A stretch of 64,000 nucleotides of DNA from Pseudomonas sp. PH1b. GTDB taxonomy: Bacteria > Pseudomonadota > Gammaproteobacteria > Pseudomonadales > Pseudomonadaceae. The notes under the pieces were generated by a model. It searched no databases. It was not told where the DNA came from and saw nothing but the letters and a program-made list of their open reading frames with translations. The translations under genes and the position numbers were made by a program. The number at the start of each line of letters is the position of its first letter. The stretch's first letter is position 1. The stretch lies in the NCBI RefSeq assembly GCF_000633395.1, contig NZ_AYMU01000015.1, positions 186,001-250,000 of the forward strand, written 5' to 3'. Shown piece after piece: positions 1 through 6,473 of the stretch.

Positions 1-1
1 G

Positions 2-1204
2 CAGGCTTATGCAGGCGGCGTGATCGAGGCCACCAACCGCGCCAACCTGCAGATTCGCGGCATAGGCACCGAGCACCGGGCGCTGATCGAGGGCTTGCTG
101 GCCGCTGGCCTGGGACCCACCACGGCGGCCGGCGACGATGTGCGCAACCTGATGCTCAGCCCCGGCGCCGGCATCGACCGGCAGATGCTGGTCGACACCC
201 GCCCCCTGGCGGGGCAGATCCTCGAGACCTTGCAGAGCCATCCGCGCTTCCATGAACTGTCGGCCAAGTTCGCCGTGCAGCTCGACGGTGGCGAGGCCCT
301 GGCCATGCTTGGGCATCACCACGATCTGTGGCTGGCGGCGATGCGGCAGGACGGACGCTTGCTGCTGGCCTTCGGCCTGGCCGGCAGCCCTGTGGATAAA
401 CCGGTGGCGGCGGTGCCCCTCGAAGCCGGCCATGAGCTGCTGGTGGCGGTGCTGGAGCTGTTCCTGGAACGGGCCCGGCCGGAGCAGACGCGCATGCGCC
501 ATCTGCTGGCCGAAATGCCCCTGGAGGATTTTCTCGCGCAACTGCGCCAGCGCCTGGGCGTTGCCTTGCTGGATATCGACGGTTGGCAGCGCCCGGCGGC
601 CGTCGAGGGCTTGCACATCGGCACTTATCCACAGCGCGTGGACCCCCTCCTCGCGACGGGCCCGGAGCGCGAGCCGGTCTATATCGGTGCGGTCACGCCC
701 TTGGGGCGCCTTGACCCGGCGATGCTCAAGGGCGTTGCGCAACTGGCTCGGCAGTACGGTGATGGCAGCCTGCGTTTCACGCCCTGGCAGAGCCTGCTGC
801 TGCCCGGGATTGCCTCGGCGAACGCCCCGGCGGTTACTGCGCAACTGGACCAGTTGGGTCTGCTGTGCCGTCCCGAGCAAGCCCTGGCCCACCTGATCGC
901 CTGCACCGGCTCCAGAGGCTGTGGCAAGGCCCTGGCCGAGACCAAGGGCGACGCCCTCCGGCTGGCGGCCTTGCTGCAGGGCCATGGCCGCCAACCGGAG
1001 GTACACCTGTCGGCCTGCAGCCGCTCCTGTGCCTCGGCCCATGTGGCCCCAGCCACCTTGCTGGCGGTGGCGCCGGGACGCTACGACCTTTATTTTCGCG
1101 ATGCCACGCAGCCGGGTTTCGGCAGGCTGCGGGCCCGCAACCTTACTATTGAAGCGGCAGAGGCTCTGCTCGATGCCCGCCCACGGAGCCACCTTGATGA
1201 TTGA
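2..1204 (+). CDS. cobG: Precorrin-3B synthase CobG (5' truncated by window edge)
   Basis: The reading frame is open from base 2, so the N-terminus lies outside the window; the visible part is about 400 residues. CobG is a sirohaem/Fe-S mono-oxygenase of the aerobic (oxygen-dependent) cobalamin pathway that converts precorrin-3A to precorrin-3B. The C-terminal half holds the nitrite/sulfite-reductase-type ligand cysteines, seen as CTGSRGC followed by CSRSC about 35 residues later. The N-terminal part contains the family-typical NRANLQIRG stretch. The stop overlaps the cobH start by 8 bases, so the genes are co-transcribed and probably translationally coupled. CobG implies that this organism uses the aerobic rather than the anaerobic corrin route. 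Confidence 0.9.
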   Translation, partial: QAYAGGVIEATNRANLQIRGIGTEHRALIEGLLAAGLGPTTAAGDDVRNLMLSPGAGIDRQMLVDTRPLAGQILETLQSHPRFHELSAKFAVQLDGGEALAMLGHHHDLWLAAMRQDGRLLLAFGLAGSPVDKPVAAVPLEAGHELLVAVLELFLERARPEQTRMRHLLAEMPLEDFLAQLRQRLGVALLDIDGWQRPAAVEGLHIGTYPQRVDPLLATGPEREPVYIGAVTPLGRLDPAMLKGVAQLARQYGDGSLRFTPWQSLLLPGIASANAPAVTAQLDQLGLLCRPEQALAHLIACTGSRGCGKALAETKGDALRLAALLQGHGRQPEVHLSACSRSCASAHVAPATLLAVAPGRYDLYFRDATQPGFGRLRARNLTIEAAEALLDARPRSHLDD

Positions 1205-1823
1205 TTACATCCGCGATGGTCAGGAGATCTATCGCAACTCCTTCGCGATCATTCGCGAAGAAGCCAGGCTGGATCGCATTCCGGCCGACCTGGAGAAGCT
1301 CGCGGTGCGGGTGATTCACGCCTGCGGCATGGTGGAGGCCATCGATGGCCTGCAGTTTTCCACAGGTGCCGGCAAGGCCGGGCGCGAGGCCCTGGCCGCC
1401 GGCGCGCCGATCCTCTGTGATGCGCGGATGGTCTCCGAAGGCATTACCCGGGCGCGCCTGCCGGCGAACAACCCGGTGATCTGTACCCTGCGCGACGACA
1501 GCGTGCCGGCGCTGGCCAAGGAGCTGGGCAACACCCGCTCGGCGGCCGCCCTGGAACTGTGGCGCCCGCACCTGGAAGGCAGCGTGGTGGTGATTGGCAA
1601 TGCCCCCACTGCGCTGTTCTATCTCTTGGAAATGCTGGACGCCGGGGCGCCGAAACCGGCTTTGATCCTCGGTTTCCCGGTGGGCTTCGTGGGCGCCGCC
1701 GAATCCAAGGCCATGCTCGCTGCTGACAGCCGCGGCGTGCCCTTCGTGATCATGCAGGGGCGCCTGGGCGGCAGCGCCATGGCCGCCGCCGCGGTCAATG
1801 CCCTGGCCACGGAGGTCGAATGA
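1197..1823 (+). CDS. cobH: Precorrin-8X methylmutase CobH
   Basis: This 208-residue protein starts MIDYIRDGQEIYRNSF, the typical CobH/CbiC N-terminus. It moves the methyl group from C-11 to C-12 of the corrin ring to give hydrogenobyrinate. The body shows the family signatures: VIHACGMVE near residues 36-44, GAPILCDARMV near residue 70, and a glycine-rich C-terminal stretch (VIMQGRLGGSAMAAAAVNAL). The ATG lies inside the end of cobG and the stop overlaps the cobI start, so it sits in the middle of a tightly packed operon. Length is normal for the family. The open frame extends upstream inside cobG, but only this ATG gives the conserved N-terminus. Confidence 0.95.
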   Translation: MIDYIRDGQEIYRNSFAIIREEARLDRIPADLEKLAVRVIHACGMVEAIDGLQFSTGAGKAGREALAAGAPILCDARMVSEGITRARLPANNPVICTLRDDSVPALAKELGNTRSAAALELWRPHLEGSVVVIGNAPTALFYLLEMLDAGAPKPALILGFPVGFVGAAESKAMLAADSRGVPFVIMQGRLGGSAMAAAAVNALATEVE

Positions 1824-2554
1824 TGCAGCAGCCTGGACGTTTGATCGGCCTCGGTGTCGGCCCCGGTGACCCGGAACTGATTACCCTCAAGGCCCTGCGC
1901 CTGCTGCGCGAATCGCCAGTGGTGGCGTATTTCGTGGCCAAGGGCAAGAAGGGCAACGCCTTCGGCATCATCGAGGCCCACCTGCAACAGGCCCAGACCC
2001 TGCTGCCCCTGGTGTACCCGGTGACCACCGAGGTGTTGCCGGAGCCGCTGTCCTATGAGCAGATCATCAGCGACTTCTACGACAGCGCCAGCCAGCAGTT
2101 GGCCGAGCACCTGGATGCCGGTCGCGACGTGGCGGTGATCTGCGAAGGCGACCCGTTCTTCTACGGCTCCTACATGTACCTGCACGACCGCCTGGCCGAG
2201 CGCTATCAGGCCGAAGTGGTGCCCGGTGTCTGCTCCATGCTGGGCGGCGCCTCCGTGCTGGGTGCGCCCCTGGTGTATCGCAACCAGAGCCTGTCGGTGC
2301 TTTCCGGGGTGCTGCCCCATGACGAACTCAAGCGTCGCCTGGCAGATGCCGATGCGGCGGTGGTGATGAAGCTGGGACGCAACTTCCCCAAGGTGCGCCA
2401 GGTGCTGGAGGAGCTGGGGCTGGCGGAGCGTGCGCTGTACGTCGAGCGCGCCACCATGGCCAACCAGAAGATCGTGCCCCTCAACGAGGTAGAGCCCATG
2501 TCCTCGCCGTACTTCTCGCTGATCATCGTTCCCGGCGAAAGGTGGCAAGGCTGA
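1820..2554 (+). CDS. cobI: Precorrin-2 C20-methyltransferase CobI
   Basis: A 244-residue SAM-dependent tetrapyrrole methylase that methylates C-20 of precorrin-2 to form precorrin-3A, the substrate of CobG. The N-terminal GLGVGPGDPELITLKA motif near residues 10-25 is the SAM-binding signature of this methylase family. A second conserved stretch, ICEGDPFFYGSY, lies near residue 110, followed by VVPGVCSMLGGASVLG. The start overlaps the cobH stop by 4 bases (ATGA). The stop overlaps the likely cobJ start by 1 base (TGATG). Size and motifs are normal. Confidence 0.95.
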   Translation: MMQQPGRLIGLGVGPGDPELITLKALRLLRESPVVAYFVAKGKKGNAFGIIEAHLQQAQTLLPLVYPVTTEVLPEPLSYEQIISDFYDSASQQLAEHLDAGRDVAVICEGDPFFYGSYMYLHDRLAERYQAEVVPGVCSMLGGASVLGAPLVYRNQSLSVLSGVLPHDELKRRLADADAAVVMKLGRNFPKVRQVLEELGLAERALYVERATMANQKIVPLNEVEPMSSPYFSLIIVPGERWQG

Positions 2555-4254
2555 TGGCCCGTTCGCTTGCCGCCATCGTCATCCTGGGCCAAGGCAGCCT
2601 GGGCACGGCCCGGAGCATTCAGCGGCTGTATCCCGATGCGTTGATCTACGGCCTGGCCGAGCGGGTCGAGGGTGCGGATCGCAGCTACCAGGAGTTCGGC
2701 GCGACGTTGCGCCAGCTTTATCAACAGGACACCCCGATCATCGCCCTGTGCGCGGCGGGCATCGTCATTCGTACCCTGGCACCGTTGCTCCTGGAAAAGG
2801 GTGCCGAGCCGCCGGTGCTGGCGGTGGCCGAGGACGGCAGCGCCGTGGTGCCGCTTCTGGGTGGCCTGGGTGGGGTCAATGTCATGGCCCGGGAAATCGC
2901 CGCTGGCCTGGGCGTCGCCGCGGCGATCACCACCAGCGGTGAACTGCGCTTCGGCACCTGCCTGCTGAACCCGCCCAGCGGCTATGCCCTGGGCGACCTG
3001 GAGCTGGGCAAGCGCTTTGTCTCCGACCTGCTGGGCGGCGAAAGCGTGCGCATCGAAGGCGCCGCGCCCTGGCTGGCCGAGGCCCGGCTGCCGCAAGACC
3101 AGCAGGCCCGGCTGACCATTCGCGTCGGCTCGGCCGAGCGCGAGCCCGCCGCCAACGAATTGCTGATCTATCCCCGCAGTGTGCTGATCGCCTGCAACGG
3201 CAATATCCATGGCGCCGAGGCATTGCGCGAGGCCCTGCATCAAAAGCGCATCGCCGTGCAATCGCTGGCCTGCCTGCTGGCGGCTGACAGCGACATGGCC
3301 CATCGCGGCTTGCATGAGGCCGCTGCCGAACTGGGCGTGCCCCTGCGTTTTGCGCCGGTTGCCAGCAGCGTTGTCGAACTGGCCCAGCGCGCGGTTGCGC
3401 AACTGCTGCCGCCCCTGAGCGTGGGTGACGACATCGCCATCGCGGTGGCCAGCCAGCCCCTGGACCCGGAGCAAATCGGCCGCCCCCGTGGGCGCCTGGC
3501 CGTGATCGGCCTCGGCCCTGGCGCCGCCGAGCTGATGGTGCCGGCAGTGAAAGCCGAACTGGCCCGGGCCAACGACATTCTGGGTTATGAAACCTACGTG
3601 CGCATGGCCGGGCCGTTCCGTGCCGACCAGGTCATGCACTGCACCGACAACCGCGAAGAAATGCAGCGTGCCCGTCACGCCTTCGAACTGGCCGCACAGG
3701 GCCGTTCGGTGGTGGTGGTGTCGTCCGGCGACCCGGGGGTGTTCGCCATGGCCGCTGCGGTGCTCGAAGCCCTGCACGAGTCCAGCGACCCGGCCTGGCA
3801 TCGCGTCGATCTGCAGATCCTCCCAGGCGTTTCCGCCTCCCTGGCCACTGCGGCCCAGGCCGGTGCCCCCCTGGGCCATGACTTCTGCGTGCTGTCGCTG
3901 TCGGACAACCTCAAGCCCTGGGACATCATCGAGAAGCGCCTGGACCTCGCCTCCCAGGCCGATCTGGCCTTGGCCTTCTACAACCCGATTTCCCGCTCGC
4001 GGCCTTGGCAACTGGGCCGGGCCCTGGAGATCGTGCGCCAGCATCGCACGCCGCAAACCCCGGTGGTGCTGGGGCGTGATATCGGCCGCCCGGGCCAGAC
4101 CCTGCGGGTGATCACCCTGGGCGAACTGACCCCGGAGCAGGTGGACATGCGCACCATGGTACTGGTGGGTTCCTCCACCACCTGCGTGTTCCCCCGGGCC
4201 GAGGGCGGCGAGTGGGTGTACACCCCGCGCTGGTACGGCAACAAACCCGTGTAG
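2554..4254 (+). CDS. cobJ: CbiG-like / precorrin-3B C17-methyltransferase CobJ fusion
   Basis: A 566-residue two-domain protein. Residues 1 to about 300 resemble CbiG (cobalt-precorrin 5A hydrolase fold, with GQGSLGTA at the start and a CAAGIVIRTLAPLL stretch). From about residue 310 a tetrapyrrole methylase domain begins (RLAVIGLGPG), with VVSSGDPGVFAM and ILPGVSASLATAAQAGAP typical of CobJ/CbiH, which methylates C-17 with ring contraction. Pseudomonads commonly carry this fusion, although CbiG chemistry belongs to the anaerobic route, so the N-terminal part may have another role (CobE-like). I chose the ATG overlapping the cobI stop; an upstream start at 2542 would add four residues. The TAG stop lies in the first bases of a REP repeat. 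Confidence 0.92.
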   Translation: MARSLAAIVILGQGSLGTARSIQRLYPDALIYGLAERVEGADRSYQEFGATLRQLYQQDTPIIALCAAGIVIRTLAPLLLEKGAEPPVLAVAEDGSAVVPLLGGLGGVNVMAREIAAGLGVAAAITTSGELRFGTCLLNPPSGYALGDLELGKRFVSDLLGGESVRIEGAAPWLAEARLPQDQQARLTIRVGSAEREPAANELLIYPRSVLIACNGNIHGAEALREALHQKRIAVQSLACLLAADSDMAHRGLHEAAAELGVPLRFAPVASSVVELAQRAVAQLLPPLSVGDDIAIAVASQPLDPEQIGRPRGRLAVIGLGPGAAELMVPAVKAELARANDILGYETYVRMAGPFRADQVMHCTDNREEMQRARHAFELAAQGRSVVVVSSGDPGVFAMAAAVLEALHESSDPAWHRVDLQILPGVSASLATAAQAGAPLGHDFCVLSLSDNLKPWDIIEKRLDLASQADLALAFYNPISRSRPWQLGRALEIVRQHRTPQTPVVLGRDIGRPGQTLRVITLGELTPEQVDMRTMVLVGSSTTCVFPRAEGGEWVYTPRWYGNKPV

Positions 4255-4332
4255 GAGCCGGCTTGCCGGCGAAGGCGTCCGCCAGGGCCCTGCAAGGCTC
4301 AAGGGCCTCTTCGCCGGCAAGTCGGCTGCTAC
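4251..4332. repeat. REP pair (inverted) between convergent genes
   Basis: Two inverted copies of the common Pseudomonas REP core (GTAGGAGCCGGCTTGCCGGC at 4251-4270; its complement, slightly diverged, ending GGCTGCTAC at 4332) enclose about 45 bases. The outermost bases supply the TAG stop codons of both flanking convergent genes. Such pairs form stable stem-loops that can act as transcript ends or gyrase-binding sites; that role is general knowledge and not shown here. Confidence 0.8.
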
Positions 4333-4772
4333 GAGTCGCTGGGCTCGGCAGTCAGCAGCCAGCTGATGAATTCGAAGAAGCTGGCCCATCTGGCGGGAAT
4401 GCGGCCGGCGACGAAGGCTTCCCAGTCGCCCAGGTCGAAATCCCAGACACCGCCGCTGTGCTTGTCCAGCAAATAGCCGCCTTCGCCTTGCAATGAGGTG
4501 AAGGCGACGAAGTGCTGGGGCAGTTCCCAAACCTCGTGGATGAACTCGGTGGCCGCGAGGATCTCCTCGCCGGGTCCGACAAGGTCGAAGAGCATTTCGT
4601 TGCTGGCACGGCTGCTGAAGTCGGCGGGGTGGCAGGCCAGGTGGACCTGCGCGAACTCGCTGTCTTGGGCGATGCCCAGGGCTTCCAGGGCTTGGCTGAC
4701 TTCGCCGGCTTCAGGGCGCGGGCGGTAGCGGGGCTGGGCTTCGATCAGGGCAATCAGGGGTGCTGGAATCAT
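4329..4772 (-). CDS. SMI1/KNR4 (SUKH)-like protein, putative immunity protein
   Basis: A 147-residue acidic cytoplasmic protein without a signal peptide. The central and C-terminal part has the look of the SMI1/KNR4 (SUKH) fold: an ELPQHFVAFTSLQGEGGYLL stretch followed by WDFDLGDWEAFVAG and a Trp/Phe-rich end. SUKH proteins are frequent immunity partners of bacterial toxins, but no toxin gene is adjacent. I chose the ATG at 4772 because the preceding part of the open frame is Pro/Arg-rich and lies inside the upstream gene; this ATG overlaps the stop of that gene by 4 bases. The family call rests on motif impression only. Confidence 0.55.
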   Translation of the reverse strand: MIPAPLIALIEAQPRYRPRPEAGEVSQALEALGIAQDSEFAQVHLACHPADFSSRASNEMLFDLVGPGEEILAATEFIHEVWELPQHFVAFTSLQGEGGYLLDKHSGGVWDFDLGDWEAFVAGRIPARWASFFEFISWLLTAEPSDS

Positions 4773-5314
4773 GTTGGGTACTCGGCGGCGCGAGGCCACT
4801 TGTCCAGGGGCAGGTGGTCCTGGTGGCGGGCAAAGTGTTCCCGGGCCTGGCCCAGGGTTTGATGGTTCGGTCCGCTCGGCACATCCAGCGCTTCGCTGCC
4901 GTCGTCTTCCCAATGGCACAGGTCGCAGATCTCGTACGTGGCCCGCTCCGACAGGGTTCGATAGCCACAGCAGGGGCAGGCCTCCCGGTGTTCGAGGCCT
5001 GGGCTGACGAGGTAATCGCCTAGCCCGGCTTCACGCAGGCAGCGCATCAGATACAGGTGGCTGACGCCACGGTATTCAGCGCGCAGGGCGATCAGCAGCA
5101 GCGCTGCGTAGCGTGGGTCCTGTGCCTCTTCCGGGGGCTCCGGTTGCGTCAGGATCTGTTGTTGCAGGCTGGGTGCAAGTGTCGCGAACTCAAGGTCGTC
5201 GCTGTCTATCCCCCACCAGTTCAGGAGGTGGGAGGCCCGAGCGTCAGCATTGAGGCCGGGCAGCTGGTGTCTGCTCAAGAGGTCGATGGCGGCGTTGGCG
5301 GTGAGTGTTTCCAT
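4769..5314 (-). CDS. CPCC family cysteine-rich protein
   Basis: A 181-residue protein. Its C-terminal third carries CPCCGYRTL, then about 10 residues later YEICDLCHWEDDG, which is the signature of the Cys_rich_CPCC family (a small zinc-ribbon-like module). Members of this family are often found in polymorphic-toxin immunity loci; their biochemical activity is not established. The N-terminal 110 residues are helical and not recognised. It is the second gene of a three-gene minus-strand set: 10 bases downstream of the preceding gene and 4 bases overlapping the SUKH-like gene. No signal peptide is seen. Confidence 0.7.
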   Translation of the reverse strand: METLTANAAIDLLSRHQLPGLNADARASHLLNWWGIDSDDLEFATLAPSLQQQILTQPEPPEEAQDPRYAALLLIALRAEYRGVSHLYLMRCLREAGLGDYLVSPGLEHREACPCCGYRTLSERATYEICDLCHWEDDGSEALDVPSGPNHQTLGQAREHFARHQDHLPLDKWPRAAEYPT

Positions 5315-5324
5315 GGGGCTCGGT

Positions 5325-5777
5325 TCAGGGCCAGGTCAGGGTCAATTGGTCGGGGCGCTGAATGGGGATTCGCACCCTGACCCCGGAGGTCGATTCGGCA
5401 AGGACGTACTGATCCTCAATCTCTACCCGGTTGAAGGGGTTGGTGTCCCGCAAGGCAATCAGCCAGATCAGTGCATCCGCATCTTTTTCCTGCAAGGCCA
5501 GGAAGCCATCTGCGCCATGAGCGCTGCACTCGCCGGCCCTGGCCTGCCAAGGCCCGCTGCTGGCGACGCATTGCGCCAGGGCCGCGAGGCCCTCGCAGCC
5601 CTGGCCGGCGCTGTAGTCCGAGGCCGGCATCCACCGCTTGTTGATCAGTTGGGGGTGTTCATGGGGCAGCTCGAACAGGCAGTAGAAGCCAGCGCCCAGG
5701 GAGATGGAGTTCTCCCGGGGGTAGCGTTCGTCCTGCCATTGCTGCTGGATGAGTTGGCGGTCTTCACTGCCGGGCAT
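5325..5777 (-). CDS. Hypothetical protein, first gene of the SUKH/CPCC cluster
   Basis: A 150-residue soluble protein that I do not recognise. It is rich in acidic and aromatic residues, has no signal peptide or membrane segment, and contains two cysteines (around residues 69 and 84). The start ATG at 5777 has a GGAA element about 7 bases upstream. It is the promoter-proximal gene of a compact set with the CPCC and SUKH-like genes. By context it may also be an immunity-type protein; that is inference only. Confidence 0.65.
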   Translation of the reverse strand: MPGSEDRQLIQQQWQDERYPRENSISLGAGFYCLFELPHEHPQLINKRWMPASDYSAGQGCEGLAALAQCVASSGPWQARAGECSAHGADGFLALQEKDADALIWLIALRDTNPFNRVEIEDQYVLAESTSGVRVRIPIQRPDQLTLTWP

Positions 5778-5813
5778 GTGATGTTCCTTATCCGCTGCCG
5801 GGTCGAGCCGGTG

Positions 5814-6410
5814 TCAGGGCACCAGATAGCCCCTGACCCCGGTAAAGATGATCTGCGCCGCCAGGGCGCAGACGAACAACCCCATCAGGCGGCTGACGAT
5901 CTGCAGGCCCTGGTCGCCGAGGATCCGTTCGATGCGGTTGGACAGGTACAGCACCACGCCCACGGTGAGGCTGGCCAGGGCGATGCTGAGGATCGCGGTG
6001 AGCTTGTCGTCCCAGTGCGGCTGGCTGACGCCCATGACCAGCAGGGCGCCGATGGTGCCCGGGCCGACGGTGAGAGGAATGGTCAGCGGGACTATGGTCA
6101 CGTCCTGCTGCACGTTGTCGGTCTGCACCGCCGACTTGCCCTGGGCCATGCCCAGGGCCGAGATGAACAGCACGCTGCCGGCGCCGATGCGAAAGGCGTC
6201 CACGGTGATGCCGAACACGCCGAAGATCACCCGGCCGAAGAGGTACAGCAGGACGCTGGAGACCAGGGTCGCCAGGGCGACTTTCCAGGCCAGGCGCCGG
6301 CGTTCCTTGAGGGAGTAGCCGCGGGTCAGGCTGATAAAGCACGACAGCACGAAGAACGGGCTATAGAGCACCAGCATCTTCAGGTAAACGCTGAACAGCA
6401 CGTGGAGCAT
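5814..6410 (-). CDS. MarC family integral membrane protein
   Basis: A 198-residue protein with six predicted membrane segments. It shows the MarC/YhgN family features: an N-terminal FFVLSCFISLTRGYS stretch, a central IVPLTIPLTVGPGTIGALLV motif and a C-terminal GLFVCALAAQIIFTGVRGYL. The family is widespread in the inner membrane, but its transport role is not established and the old link to multiple antibiotic resistance has been withdrawn. It lies between the immunity-like cluster and retS, all on the minus strand. The length is normal. Confidence 0.85.
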   Translation of the reverse strand: MLHVLFSVYLKMLVLYSPFFVLSCFISLTRGYSLKERRRLAWKVALATLVSSVLLYLFGRVIFGVFGITVDAFRIGAGSVLFISALGMAQGKSAVQTDNVQQDVTIVPLTIPLTVGPGTIGALLVMGVSQPHWDDKLTAILSIALASLTVGVVLYLSNRIERILGDQGLQIVSRLMGLFVCALAAQIIFTGVRGYLVP

Positions 6411-6473
6411 GGCGGGAGCTCACGACTAAGGAGGGCGAGCGAGAGTTTAACAGGCGCCGCCGAGACTGTCGGC

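Noticed and set aside
2206..4530. 774-codon minus-strand open frame
   Set aside because: It lies opposite cobI and cobJ and has shadow-type composition; the plus-strand enzymes are certain.
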